Shown here in pieces: positions 42,927 through 50,927 of a DNA stretch of 50,927 nt. The stretch's first letter is position 1, and every line of letters begins with the position of its first letter. The DNA lies in the NCBI GenBank assembly GCA_902780865.1, contig CACZHC010000009.1, positions 1 to 50,927 of the forward strand. Reading direction: 5' to 3'. Position numbers and translations under genes: made by a program. Source of the DNA: an uncultured bacterium (lineage in GTDB: Bacteria > Verrucomicrobiota > Kiritimatiellia > RFP12 > UBA1067). The notes beneath the pieces were generated by a model, which did not search any database, was not told the origin of the DNA, and was given only the letters and a program-made list of their open reading frames with translations.

Positions 42927-44885
42927 ATGAAAATACCGTTTGCGACCATTCTTGCGGTGATGACGTTCGCCGCTTTCGGAGATGTCTTGACGCCGGCGGC
43001 GGCGGGAGACGTGAAGGTGCTGGGACGCCCCGGCGAGCTGTTGCAGTCTTCGCTTAACGCCCGTGTGTTCTCCGCGTATGCCCAGGGCGCAGTCTACGAC
43101 GAGGCGGAGAATGCGTTCGCAACGCACTCGGACGACTCTGATCCCGACCGGGGCTACTGCGGCTGGCAGGGCGAATACTGGGGCAAGACCATGCTATGCT
43201 ACGCCGGGGCGATTCGCTATACGCGCGATGCGAAGCTTGCGGCGTGGTGCGTGAAGAAGGCTCACCGCCTCATCGACACCTATCAGCAGCCCGACGGCTA
43301 CCTTTCCACATACGCCAACCGGGATCTCCTGCGGATGAACCCGGAATCGCTCGATTCCGCGCAGCACTGCTGCTTCAACATCTGGGGGCAGAAGTACACG
43401 ATGTGGGCGCTCGTCGAGTTGTATCGCGCGACAGGAGACGGAAAGTGCCTCGAAGCGGCGGGGAAGATGATGGATCATCTCGTCTCGCAGCTAAGGCGTC
43501 TCGGCGTCACGATCGACAAGACCGGCACTTGGGAGGGGATGTCGTCCATGTCCATTCTGCGCCCGATCGTCGAGCTGTACATCGAAATGCCGAAGCCGGA
43601 ATACAAGGAACTCGCCGACTACATCGTAAGGGCGACAGACGTGCGCGAGGGCGCGAAACCCGAGGTCAATCTCATCTATGACGCGTTCTCCGACCGTCCG
43701 GTCGTCGCGTGGTTTCGCAAACCCATGTTTCTTGCCAAGGCGTACGAAATGCAGAGTTTCTTCGAGGGCGTGGCGGCGTACCACCGGCTCACCGGTGACG
43801 AGCGTGCGCTCGCGTCGGCCGAGGCGTTCTGGGGGCATCTCCACCGCGAGGAACTGAATCCGATGCGGTCGGTGGGCTACTTCGACCACTTTCTCGGCGC
43901 GAAGCGCCGCGTCAACGGAATGACGGAGCTGTGCGACGTCACGCACTGGATAAGACTCAACCGCGAGTTGTGGAAGATCACGGGAGAGACGAAATATCTC
44001 GACTGCATCGAAGAGTCGTTCTACAACGCCTTTCTCGCGGGCGTCTCACCCGACGGCTCGTGGGGCGCGCATATCGTTCGCTCGCACGGCACGCGCCACC
44101 TTTCGGCGCCGCAGCAGGTCGGCATGAAGATGCACCAGTGCTGCCCAGACAACATGCTTCGCACGTTCTACGACTGGGCCGAGACGGTCGCTGACATATC
44201 GAAGGACGGCGCCTGGGAGGTGAACCTCTATTCGGACGCCGACATTTCGCTTCCTGGGATGCGCCTTGAGCTGCGCGGCGACTATCCAGTTTCTGAGACA
44301 TTCCGGGTCCGGGCCGTGGCCGAAAAGAAAGGACGGCTTCGCCTGCGCGTGCCGTACTGGGCGCAGAACATGGTCGTGGACGGAACGGCGATGAAGCCGA
44401 CGGCAGGCCGCATCGAGCTTCCCGTTGAAGCCGGCGAACATACCTTCGACCTCGTTTTGAAGATGCCGCCGCGCGTCGTCGACTCCGAAGCGCCGGAATT
44501 CGAGGATATCGACACGGTGACTGAACTCGACACCGCGAAGCCGGAGGGATACACAAAGCGGTTCATGAGCTGGTACACGCCTGAGATGAAGGGCCTTGAG
44601 CGCCGCACCGCGGCGGCCGAGATCATGCGAGGTCCGCTCGTCGTTGCCAAAGGGCGGCTCGCGGGCACATCGCGCGTGGAGACATTCGATTTCAAGACGA
44701 TCAACAAGAAGGGGTGGAAAATCTCTCTTGCTCCGTCTGCCCGCACGGCGGCAAACGCGGCGGTCTGGGGTGCGTGGGATATGACTCTGGAGAAGGACGG
44801 CGAGAGGCGCAGGATTCCGGTCGCAGACTACTGGTCGGTCTCCTGCATTGACGATCCCGAAAACTGGTTCTCGCTTTGGTTTTAA
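42927..44885 (+). CDS. GH127-like (DUF1680) secreted glycoside hydrolase
   Basis: 652 residues with a signal peptide (MKIPFATILAVMTFAAFG). GH127/GH146 enzymes are beta-L-arabinofuranosidases using a zinc-bound cysteine. The (alpha/alpha)6 barrel phrases are clear: SAQHCCFNIWGQKYTMWALV, TGETKYLDCIEESFYNAFLAG and MHQCCPDNMLRTF. The zinc ligands of the family (E-x-C and C-C) map to E334-L-C336 and C405-C406; C405 would be the nucleophile. The general acid/base is not obvious at the expected position. Substrate is unproven. About 95 bp of the 3' part (44609-44703) is copied downstream at 46193-46287. It starts 22 nt after dnaB and is likely co-transcribed. Confidence 0.85.
   Translation: MKIPFATILAVMTFAAFGDVLTPAAAGDVKVLGRPGELLQSSLNARVFSAYAQGAVYDEAENAFATHSDDSDPDRGYCGWQGEYWGKTMLCYAGAIRYTRDAKLAAWCVKKAHRLIDTYQQPDGYLSTYANRDLLRMNPESLDSAQHCCFNIWGQKYTMWALVELYRATGDGKCLEAAGKMMDHLVSQLRRLGVTIDKTGTWEGMSSMSILRPIVELYIEMPKPEYKELADYIVRATDVREGAKPEVNLIYDAFSDRPVVAWFRKPMFLAKAYEMQSFFEGVAAYHRLTGDERALASAEAFWGHLHREELNPMRSVGYFDHFLGAKRRVNGMTELCDVTHWIRLNRELWKITGETKYLDCIEESFYNAFLAGVSPDGSWGAHIVRSHGTRHLSAPQQVGMKMHQCCPDNMLRTFYDWAETVADISKDGAWEVNLYSDADISLPGMRLELRGDYPVSETFRVRAVAEKKGRLRLRVPYWAQNMVVDGTAMKPTAGRIELPVEAGEHTFDLVLKMPPRVVDSEAPEFEDIDTVTELDTAKPEGYTKRFMSWYTPEMKGLERRTAAAEIMRGPLVVAKGRLAGTSRVETFDFKTINKKGWKISLAPSARTAANAAVWGAWDMTLEKDGERRRIPVADYWSVSCIDDPENWFSLWF
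44609..44703 (+). repeat. 95-bp duplicated segment, copy in the GH127-like gene
   Basis: Identical to 46193-46287 except at two positions (44618 C/T and 44652 G/A), offset 1584 bp, same orientation. Confidence 0.92.
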
Positions 44886-44905
44886 GCAAAATAGGACAAC
44901 GGAAG

Positions 44906-46156
44906 ATGAAAACGATATACGGAACAATTCTTGCTGTTGGAGTTTGTGTCGATCTCCATGCCGCAGTCGTCGAACTCGGGTCGTGCGATGGCAATGCGAC
45001 GACGGCCGTCGTCTCTTCGGCGGCACCCGCCATGGCCGTCGCTGCCGCGCCGCGCAATGCGCCCTGGCCCAAGGAGCGGGCGTGGGAGTGGTATCGCGCC
45101 CAGCCGTGGATCCGCGGCTGCAACTACATGCCTGCCTCGTGCGCGAACCGCGTGGACCAGTGGCAGGCGCTTGGATGCGAGGAACGCTTCGAGGAAATGG
45201 ACCGCGAACTCGCGGTGGCGGAGTCCATCGGATTCAACACGCTGCGCATTCTCGTGGAGCTGCAGGGCTTCGGCGTATGGCTTGAGGAGCACGACGGCTT
45301 CATGGAGCGCTTTGAGCGCGTCTTGCGGATAATGGCGGCGCACAAGATGCGCGCGATAGTCGTGCTCGGAAACGACTGCATGAGGCCAAAGTCGATATGG
45401 CAGCTGCCGAAGCCGGGTCCGCAGACGTACGATGTCGGCTATCACGGCGGCCGCAGGCAGAGCCAGCACGGAAGCTTCCCCGGCGAGATGGGGCATTCGC
45501 AGGTCGACGATCCCGAACTCAAGCCGAAGTTCTTCAGGATGTGCGAGGAGCTGATGACCAGGTACCGCGAAGACGAGCGCATTCTCTTCTGGAACCTCTG
45601 GAACGAGCCCGGCGCGTCGAACAGGGGAGCGGCGAGCGTCGAGCCGATGAAGGAGCTGTTCGAGCTGGCCTGGCGGATTGATCCGAAGCAGCCGCTTGCG
45701 GCAGACTTGTGGGCCGGGGACTACGGCACGAACGAAAAGGCGAAGAACCAGGCGCAGGTCTGGGCGGGACGCCTCTCGGACATAGTATCCTACCACTGCT
45801 ACGGCGACTACGAGCAGCAGATTCGCGTCATACGCCTGCTTCGGAAGAGCTATGGCCGTCCAATGGTAAACACCGAATGGCTTGCTCGCATCACGAACAA
45901 CGACGTGTTTTCGTCCTATCCGCTCTTCTACATCGAGGGGATCGGGTGCACGTGCTGGGGCTTTGTCGCCGGAAAGTACCAGACGTACGAGCCGTGGGAA
46001 TCCATGTGGAAAGAGATCGAGAAGGGAAGCGAGATCGGCAGGAGCTACGACATGACGAAGTGGTTCCACGACCTCTACCGCCCGTCGCTCCGTCCGTACG
46101 ATCCGAAGGAAATCGACCTGATCAAGAGATTCAATGGACTTGCTGACGAGGATTGA
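44906..46156 (+). CDS. Secreted GH5-like glycoside hydrolase
   Basis: 416 residues from the ATG at 44906 with a signal peptide (MKTIYGTILAVGVCVDLHA). The fold is a TIM barrel of clan GH-A: IGFNTLRILVELQGFG, FWNLWNEPGAS with the acid/base E234, SYHCYGDYEQQI, and the nucleophile in VNTEWLAR (E324). Such enzymes cleave beta-linked polysaccharides (mannans, glucans or galactans); the exact substrate cannot be read from the sequence. It lies 20 nt after the GH127-like gene and may act on the same glycan. Confidence 0.85.
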   Translation: MKTIYGTILAVGVCVDLHAAVVELGSCDGNATTAVVSSAAPAMAVAAAPRNAPWPKERAWEWYRAQPWIRGCNYMPASCANRVDQWQALGCEERFEEMDRELAVAESIGFNTLRILVELQGFGVWLEEHDGFMERFERVLRIMAAHKMRAIVVLGNDCMRPKSIWQLPKPGPQTYDVGYHGGRRQSQHGSFPGEMGHSQVDDPELKPKFFRMCEELMTRYREDERILFWNLWNEPGASNRGAASVEPMKELFELAWRIDPKQPLAADLWAGDYGTNEKAKNQAQVWAGRLSDIVSYHCYGDYEQQIRVIRLLRKSYGRPMVNTEWLARITNNDVFSSYPLFYIEGIGCTCWGFVAGKYQTYEPWESMWKEIEKGSEIGRSYDMTKWFHDLYRPSLRPYDPKEIDLIKRFNGLADED

Positions 46157-46301
46157 TGCCGTCTCCGGCGAAGGTTCCGTCGTCGCGGGCTACGCGGCGG
46201 CTGAGATCATGCGAGGTCCGCTCGTCGTTGCCAAAAGGCGGCTCGCGGGCACATCGCGCGTGGAGACATTCGATTTCAAGACGATCACCAAACGGACATG
46301 A
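46134..46301 (+). pseudogene. GH127 C-terminal fragment between the GH5-like and phosphoesterase genes
   Basis: A 55-residue frame (ATG 46134 to TGA 46301) contains AAEIMRGPLVVAKRRLAG followed by TSRVETFDFKTIT, copied from the C-terminal part of the GH127-like protein 1.6 kb upstream. It overlaps the 3' end of the GH5-like gene out of frame and joins the next gene by ATGA. Most likely a leftover of a deleted second GH127 gene or of a local duplication; translation as a leader for the next gene is possible. Confidence 0.75.
46193..46287 (+). repeat. 95-bp duplicated segment, downstream copy
   Basis: Partner of 44609-44703, 93 of 95 identical; the match ends abruptly on both sides. Confidence 0.92.
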
Positions 46302-47476
46302 AAAACACAAGGGCTACAGCGAAGAAACGTGTTCCCCGTCTTGTCTTGGTCGGGATCGGGTATCTTGTGTCTCTGGCGGTGACTTTTGCGATGGTGCCGC
46401 CGCAGGCAGCGCAATCCGATGTCGTTGCGCCGACGATGGCTGCAGCGGCGCTCATGCTCCTTTTCGGACCGTATCTTCTTGCCGTCGGATGTACGACGGG
46501 TTTTGTGCCGGAGCTCGGTTCCTTTTTGGGGTTCGCTGCGCTGCTTCCGTTCTGCGCGCTGCACATCGCCTTTCTGCTGGTCCTGTCCAAGCGCACTTCG
46601 CTGTGGCGGAGGATGGGACGTTTCGGCGAGCGTGCGAGAAAGTCTGCCGTCGCGGCGTTGGCGTTCGTTTCCGTCGCCGGGGCATGGTATGAAATGCCGT
46701 GTGTTTCGCGCTGCGATGTTTTGGTGGACGGCGGAAAGGTTCAGGCGGAGGGACTTCGCTTCGCGCTTGTGACCGATCTTCACTCGTGCCGTTACGGAGC
46801 CGGGCAGCGCGTGCTGTCCGAGAAGATACTCTCGCTTAATCCCGACGCGATTCTGCTTTCCGGCGACATCTTCGACGACAGGCTTCCGGACGGCAACGCG
46901 AAAGCGTTTCTTGCCGCGGTGGCGAAGGAGCGTCCATGCTTCTATGCTTTTGGAAACCACGAGCACTGGAGCGAACGCATTCCAGAGATGCGGGACATCC
47001 TTGAGTCCACTGGCGTGACTGTTCTGGATGGGAGTGTCAGGACTGTGGAAATGAAGGGCGTGAAAATCGACATCTGCGGAATCGACGATCCGACGTATAT
47101 GGCGGACGGCGAATGGCTCCGGCAGCTCGCCTCCGTCGCCGCGGCGACAGCATCCTCGCGACTCAAGATACTTCTGTCGCATCGTCCCGAATATTCAAGC
47201 GCATACGCCAAATACGACTTCGACCTTGTTTGTTCCGGGCACCTCCATGGCGGGCAATGGGGCATACCGGGACTTGGACTCGGCGTGTGCGGTCCGTCTT
47301 CAGGCGGGCCTGCTCCCAGCGAGCGGCTGTTCTTGCCGCGTCGTGCCGGCGGAGTCTATCCCCTGAACGACACGACGACCATGGTCGTCTCACGCGGCCT
47401 TGCGCGCGAATCTACGCCTCTTCCGCGTTTCTTTAACCATCCTGAAATTGTCATCGTCGATCTAATTCCAAGGTGA
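46298..47476 (+). CDS. Membrane metallophosphoesterase, YaeI-like
   Basis: 392 residues. Three or four membrane helices fill residues 10-130. The C-terminal catalytic domain has the calcineurin-like motifs VTDLHSCRYG (D, H), LSGDIFDDR (D), YAFGNHEHW (N, H), ILLSHRPEY (H) and CSGHLHGGQW (H, H), all metal ligands intact. Relatives of the YaeI/YkuE type hydrolyse UDP-lipid-like or phosphoester substrates at the membrane; the substrate here is unknown. The ATG at 46298 overlaps the stop of the GH127 fragment. The stop codon sits in the palindrome GTGACGTCAC (47473-47482). Confidence 0.88.
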   Translation: MKNTRATAKKRVPRLVLVGIGYLVSLAVTFAMVPPQAAQSDVVAPTMAAAALMLLFGPYLLAVGCTTGFVPELGSFLGFAALLPFCALHIAFLLVLSKRTSLWRRMGRFGERARKSAVAALAFVSVAGAWYEMPCVSRCDVLVDGGKVQAEGLRFALVTDLHSCRYGAGQRVLSEKILSLNPDAILLSGDIFDDRLPDGNAKAFLAAVAKERPCFYAFGNHEHWSERIPEMRDILESTGVTVLDGSVRTVEMKGVKIDICGIDDPTYMADGEWLRQLASVAAATASSRLKILLSHRPEYSSAYAKYDFDLVCSGHLHGGQWGIPGLGLGVCGPSSGGPAPSERLFLPRRAGGVYPLNDTTTMVVSRGLARESTPLPRFFNHPEIVIVDLIPR

Positions 47477-47527
47477 CGTCACGCGTCGGTTTCGTCTACA
47501 ATGATCCTTGTCTCTTACCTCGTCCTT

Positions 47528-47555
47528 GCAAATGTTCCTGTTCGGGAACATTTGC
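47528..47555. promoter_or_regulatory. Operator-like perfect inverted repeat upstream of hipBA
   Basis: GCAAATGTTCC (47528-47538) and GGAACATTTGC (47545-47555), 11 bp perfect with a 6-bp spacer, ending 2 bp before the -35 box. The TTCC-N6-GGAA core recalls the architecture of HipB operators (TATCC-N8-GGATA in E. coli). Confidence 0.7.
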
Positions 47556-47557
47556 GA

Positions 47558-47587
47558 TTGACGGAGGGAGTATGAATATGGTATGAT
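47558..47587 (+). promoter_or_regulatory. Sigma-70-type promoter of hipBA
   Basis: -35 TTGACG (47558-47563), 18-bp spacer, -10 TATGAT (47582-47587). The gene start is 29 nt further and has a Shine-Dalgarno (GAGGAGG, 47604-47610), so this mRNA has a leader. Confidence 0.65.
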
Positions 47588-47616
47588 ACCGCTCGGTAAC
47601 ATAGAGGAGGGCTGTC

Positions 47617-47826
47617 ATGGACATGAAAGAGCTTGGCGAATTCCTTGCTGCGGAACGGAAACGACAAGGGGTGACGCAACTTCAGCTGTCTCAGGCGGCT
47701 GATGTAGGCCGACGTTTTGTCGTAGATGCGGAGGCTGGCAAGGAGACGGTTCAAACCGGGAAACTGCTGAAGGTGCTTGACACACTAGGGGTTTCAATTG
47801 TCTTGACAGCGCCGGAAAGAGTTTAA
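47617..47826 (+). CDS. hipB: HipB-like antitoxin, XRE family
   Basis: 69 residues. A single lambda-repressor-type helix-turn-helix (LGEFLAAERKRQGVTQLQLS, then QAADVGRRFVVDAEAGKETV) with the usual short C-terminal strand (GVSIVLTAPERV). Antitoxins of this kind bind the HipA kinase and repress their own operon; the inverted repeat at 47528-47555 is the probable target. GAGGAGG precedes the ATG. The toxin gene begins 2 nt after the stop. Confidence 0.88.
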   Translation: MDMKELGEFLAAERKRQGVTQLQLSQAADVGRRFVVDAEAGKETVQTGKLLKVLDTLGVSIVLTAPERV

Positions 47827-47828
47827 CC

Positions 47829-49091
47829 ATGCCTGTTGCCGCTCCAAGGAAAGGTACGTTGATCGTCCGTCTGCTCGGGCGAACAGTCGGCCGTCTGGAT
47901 TATTCTTCCCACCACAACGAGATGCGGTTCTCATACGAGCCGGAATATCTTGCCGATTCCGCGTCCATGCCGCTTTCCCGCTCGCTTCCCCTGCGCTCGG
48001 AGCCGTTTGACACGGAGGCGACGACGGTGTTTTTCGAGAACCTGCTTCCGCCGGATCAGGTAAGGCGCAAGCTTGGCCCGATATTGCATATTTCGCGACA
48101 CAACATATTCGGGTTCCTCGAAGCTTTGGGCGGAGACTGCGCTGGGGCCATTTCGCTGTGGCCTGAAGACGCGCCGTCGGAGGAAGAATCCGCCGCGCGA
48201 CTGGAGATACTTGATGAAGATGCGGCCGGCATGGTTTTGAAATCGCTCAGGAAGCGACCTCTTTACGTGAATGGCGTGGCCGGGTACCGCATATCCGGAT
48301 CGGGTGCGCAAAACAAGCTCATCGCGCGGATTGTAAATGGACGGATTGCGCTTCCGCTCTTCGGAATGCCCTCGACCCATATCGTCAAGCCGCCTGCCGA
48401 AGATTATGCCGACAGCGTTTTCAACGAATTCTTCTCCATGTCGCTCGCGGCGAGGCTGGGGCTAAAGACGGCGAAATGCGGCCTCATGCGTATCAAGGGC
48501 GAACCATACTACTGGACGGAACGATACGACAGGGAATCCGTTGGCGGAGAAATACGCCGTCTGCACCAGGAAGACTTCTGCCAGGCGCTGGGTGTATCCG
48601 GAGAGATGAAGTATGAAAACGAAGGAGGCCCGTCCTTTGCGTCTTGCATGAAAGCGATGCAGGAGATGAAGTTCTCGCTGGCAGACCGCCTCGCGTTCAT
48701 GGACAGGATGATCTTCAACTTCCTGATCGGCAACGCCGATGCGCACGGAAAGAATTCCTCGATTCTGTATCGGCAGAAGGGCGGCCGCAGCCTTGCGCCA
48801 ATCTATGATGTCATGTCAACGCTCGTATATCCGGCCTTGTTGGACGATGGCGCAATGTCAATAGGCGGGGCGAAGCGCTTTGCAGACGTCAAGCGCGAGA
48901 ACTTTGCGCTTATGTCACATGAGGCCGGAATGCGTCCGGCTCTCGCTCTAGGCCGCCTTGACGCAATCGCCTCAAAGATACTGCGCCACGCCGAGATCCT
49001 TGCGAAAGAACTGGCGGCAGAATGGCCAAGCGACACATACGGGAAGATTGTTTCGGTGATTTCATCGCAGCTCAAGCAAATCGCAGACTAA
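47829..49091 (+). CDS. hipA: HipA-like serine/threonine kinase toxin
   Basis: 420 residues (usual 410-440). The N-1 domain covers about 1-110 (VRLLGRTVGRLDYSS, FFENLLPPDQ). The kinase part has the ATP loop/phospho-serine region GYRISGSGAQNKLIA, STHIVKPP (ATP lysine), TERYDR, the HQEDFCQALG motif, the catalytic loop GNADAHGKN (D304, K308, N309) and the metal motif APIYDVMST. E. coli HipA phosphorylates glutamyl-tRNA synthetase and causes persistence; the target here is unknown. All catalytic residues are present, so it is likely active and held by HipB. Confidence 0.92.
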   Translation: MPVAAPRKGTLIVRLLGRTVGRLDYSSHHNEMRFSYEPEYLADSASMPLSRSLPLRSEPFDTEATTVFFENLLPPDQVRRKLGPILHISRHNIFGFLEALGGDCAGAISLWPEDAPSEEESAARLEILDEDAAGMVLKSLRKRPLYVNGVAGYRISGSGAQNKLIARIVNGRIALPLFGMPSTHIVKPPAEDYADSVFNEFFSMSLAARLGLKTAKCGLMRIKGEPYYWTERYDRESVGGEIRRLHQEDFCQALGVSGEMKYENEGGPSFASCMKAMQEMKFSLADRLAFMDRMIFNFLIGNADAHGKNSSILYRQKGGRSLAPIYDVMSTLVYPALLDDGAMSIGGAKRFADVKRENFALMSHEAGMRPALALGRLDAIASKILRHAEILAKELAAEWPSDTYGKIVSVISSQLKQIAD

Positions 49092-49100
49092 ACTTCCTCT

Positions 49101-50348
49101 ATGATTAAGAAACTTTTGATATTGGCAGGGATCGCAGTGGCGATTTGCTTTGTGATTGGCTCGATTGACGCCCCTCCGCCTGACGTTTCGGCGTTCGCGA
49201 GGACCACGGAGGAGCCCGCAGACGAGGACAACGCCTATTGCGGCTTCGTCGCGGCGACAAATGCCGTCAGGCGAATGCCCGGGGCAGTGCAATGGGAAAA
49301 GCTTTCGCCGGAAGAAACTGATGCGATCGTGGACGAAAACGCCGAGGCGCTTGCTCTTTTCCAGAATGCGATGCGCCGCGCGAAGTGGTACGACAAGGCG
49401 GCACGCAATGCCGGCGGTTTGTATTTGCCGCCAATGAGTGACTTCGCCAAGATGATGAAGCTTTACAAGGCGAAGGTCAGTCGGCAGATCGTACGCGGCG
49501 AAATCGCCTCGGCAGTTGAAGGCGTGCAAGACTTCCTCTTGTTGAACCGCACGATGCAAGGGGATGCGGAATCGTTCGTCTGTTGGCTTCTCGCTGACGG
49601 ATTACGTGGTATGGGCATGCACCTCGCTGTGCAGATCGTTGTGTCAGGCAAGGCGTCCGATGCGGAATTGCGAAAGCTGCTTGAGACTTTGCTTTTGACA
49701 GACTCGTCGATGCTTCGCAAGAGCATCCTTCTGGCGGTTGATAACGATTTTGTCTATTATTTCGAAAATGCGCAGCGCATTGTCGATTCCTCCATGCGTT
49801 GCACAGGGCTGCGCAGGATCAAGGCGGGCTTTGAATACCATCCAAACCGCACCAGGGCGCTGTATGTGAAAATGATTGGGAAGGTGAAGGAATTGCTTTC
49901 TAACGACTACGACAAGGGTGCATTGCAATCTTTTGAAGACGAAATCAAGTCGGAGACACCCGGGCGATTCGGCTGTCTCGCGCCGAATTTCGTCGGATGG
50001 CAATTGCTTGCGGCGCTTTTCCCTGCTTGGAAAGATCTGGCGGAGCGCCTTGCGTGCAGCGAATTCTATTTGTCCGCTTCTGAGGTCGTCGTCGCTGCGG
50101 AATTGTACAGGCGCAAGACGGGTCGGCGTCCGGAGTCGCTTGACGCGCTTGTGCCGGAGTTTCTGCCGTCCGTGCCGACAGATCCTTTCGATCATGGCGC
50201 GGCGCTGAAATACGATGTGGAGCGTGGCGTCGTCTGGACGGTCGGCCCAGACAGGGACTTCACTGGCGACATGCAGTCCGGCAGGAAATCATATGGACGC
50301 AACCGCAAGTATGTCGTCAACCTTGATGGAAGCGAAGACGGCATTTGA
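49101..50348 (+). CDS. Membrane-anchored protein of unknown function, PVC-type C-terminal motif
   Basis: 415 residues with one N-terminal membrane helix (LLILAGIAVAICFVIGSI) and a large helical extracytoplasmic domain. The C-terminal 80 residues show the phrase ELYRRKTGRRPESLDALVPE, then FLPSVPTDPFD, AALKYDVERGVVWTVGPD. This 'Y....G..P.sLd.LVP.yl..vP.DPFdg..l.Y' pattern recurs in uncharacterised proteins of Verrucomicrobia and Planctomycetes. No enzymatic motif is seen. It starts 9 nt after hipA and may be co-transcribed by read-through. Confidence 0.7.
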   Translation: MIKKLLILAGIAVAICFVIGSIDAPPPDVSAFARTTEEPADEDNAYCGFVAATNAVRRMPGAVQWEKLSPEETDAIVDENAEALALFQNAMRRAKWYDKAARNAGGLYLPPMSDFAKMMKLYKAKVSRQIVRGEIASAVEGVQDFLLLNRTMQGDAESFVCWLLADGLRGMGMHLAVQIVVSGKASDAELRKLLETLLLTDSSMLRKSILLAVDNDFVYYFENAQRIVDSSMRCTGLRRIKAGFEYHPNRTRALYVKMIGKVKELLSNDYDKGALQSFEDEIKSETPGRFGCLAPNFVGWQLLAALFPAWKDLAERLACSEFYLSASEVVVAAELYRRKTGRRPESLDALVPEFLPSVPTDPFDHGAALKYDVERGVVWTVGPDRDFTGDMQSGRKSYGRNRKYVVNLDGSEDGI

Positions 50349-50927
50349 TAGAATGATAGTCTTGGCACTTGTGGCGATTGTCGCTGGATGTGCGCATACG
50401 GTACCGGACGATTGTCCTGTCCATCCAAAAGAGCCCGCGGAATGCCCCGAGATCAGGAGCGAGTGTTTCTCGCTCTCGCTCGAGAACATCGCCACGAACA
50501 GGATTGAATTATGTGGTCAGCACAGATTCTCCGGCTCTAAAGAAGTTGACGAGCAAGCTGTCCGTGATGCCGTTCGCGGTGCAATTGAAGGATGCGGCAG
50601 GTTTGGCAAGGAAAAGCCCATTGAGAAACGCGACGGGGGCCTTCAAATAGACGTCCGCATCATTGAGCAGCAATGGCATAGTGACGGTAAAAAATCCCGG
50701 CCGACGGTGTATCTTCAGATTGGCGTCGAGGTGGCAACGCATATTCCCTTGAACAACTTCAGTGGATATTATGCGAGCCGAAACATTGGAAGGGGAACTG
50801 CGCGCATCTACGTGAGCTGGGGGACTTGGTCTATGTGTCCGATAGACGGCGAACGATACAATGACGGAGTTGCCTCGGCCGTCCAGCAGGCGTTGCGTGA
50901 CCTACACCCATTCCCGGAACGGATGAC
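50326..50927 (+). CDS. Lipoprotein of unknown function, 3' end outside the window
   Basis: Open frame to the right edge (200 codons visible, no stop). From ATG 50326 the protein begins MEAKTAFDRMIVLALVAIVAGC, whose VAGC is a lipobox, so Cys22 would be acylated; ATG 50353 is an alternative without positive charges before the hydrophobic stretch. The start at 50326 overlaps the preceding gene by 23 nt. The mature part has several cysteines (DDCPVHP, EECP-like AECPE, SECFSL, ELCGQ, EGCGRF) and mixed strands (LQIDVRIIEQQW, TVYLQIGVEVATHIP). The family is not recognised. Confidence 0.65.
   Translation, partial: MEAKTAFDRMIVLALVAIVAGCAHTVPDDCPVHPKEPAECPEIRSECFSLSLENIATNRIELCGQHRFSGSKEVDEQAVRDAVRGAIEGCGRFGKEKPIEKRDGGLQIDVRIIEQQWHSDGKKSRPTVYLQIGVEVATHIPLNNFSGYYASRNIGRGTARIYVSWGTWSMCPIDGERYNDGVASAVQQALRDLHPFPERM

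Noticed and set aside
44882..46069. 395-codon minus-strand frame opposite the GH5-like gene
   Set aside because: Composition typical of antisense frames in GC-rich genes; the plus-strand protein has signal peptide and catalytic motifs.
47473..47482. Palindrome GTGACGTCAC after the phosphoesterase gene as a regulatory site
   Set aside because: A single 10-bp palindrome overlapping a stop codon with no second copy or promoter nearby; could be chance.

Overview
The window is GC-rich, densely packed bacterial DNA in which most neighbouring genes overlap by ATGA or GTGA. A type IV pilus locus, a large BspA-type leucine-rich-repeat surface protein, several secreted polysaccharide-active enzymes and a Verrucomicrobia/Planctomycetes-style anchored protein suggest an uncultured PVC-group bacterium, perhaps a Kiritimatiellota-like gut commensal. 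That placement is inferred from gene content only. I see no rRNA, tRNA or CRISPR array.

Layout. (1) 1-5877, defence island: the 3' part of a type I restriction specificity gene (hsdS), a GIY-YIG/DUF4357 protein, and a 1353-residue STAND/NACHT-like ATPase with a C-terminal PD-(D/E)XK nuclease-like domain. The last gene is visibly AT-richer than its surroundings. (2) 5878-6803, a gene-poor stretch with a broken small ORF and strong inverted repeats. (3) 6804-22689, pilus locus: pilB and rpoN on +, then a divergent minus-strand operon pilM-N-O-P-Q plus the BspA-type protein, then an NtrC/PilR-type activator, pilA and a membrane glycosyltransferase-like protein. Consensus sigma-54 promoters lie in front of pilM and pilA, so the sigma factor, a likely activator and the target promoters are all in one locus. 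(4) 22714-32557, an overlapping gene train: a membrane protein, an ABC-2 exporter, a His-rich protein, a small membrane protein, two paralogous secreted TIM-barrel-like proteins and a right-handed beta-helix protein. (5) 32590-35165, an M16 peptidase and an unknown secreted protein. (6) 35277-36360, an unknown basic protein with duplicated sequence around it. (7) 36456-41297, murF and biotin genes bioD-bioA-bioW-bioF; bioA is broken and bioF and murF are internally short. (8) 41418-46156, dnaB, a GH127-like and a GH5-like enzyme. (9) 46134-50927, a copied GH127 fragment, a membrane metallophosphoesterase, a HipBA-type toxin-antitoxin pair with a perfect operator-like inverted repeat, an anchored protein and a lipoprotein running off the end.

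A recurring signal is a TATAAT-like -10 element ending 7-9 nt before the start codon of pilB, pilR, the 22714 gene, the M16 peptidase and dnaB. Three of these share the 11-mer TATGCTATAAT. This predicts leaderless or nearly leaderless mRNAs for the first genes of transcription units, while internal genes use Shine-Dalgarno sites or overlaps. The best candidates for new biology are the STAND-nuclease protein, the sigma-54 pilus circuit carrying a BspA-type surface protein, the paralogous TIM-barrel-like pair and the 322-residue protein with its duplicated 28-mer.
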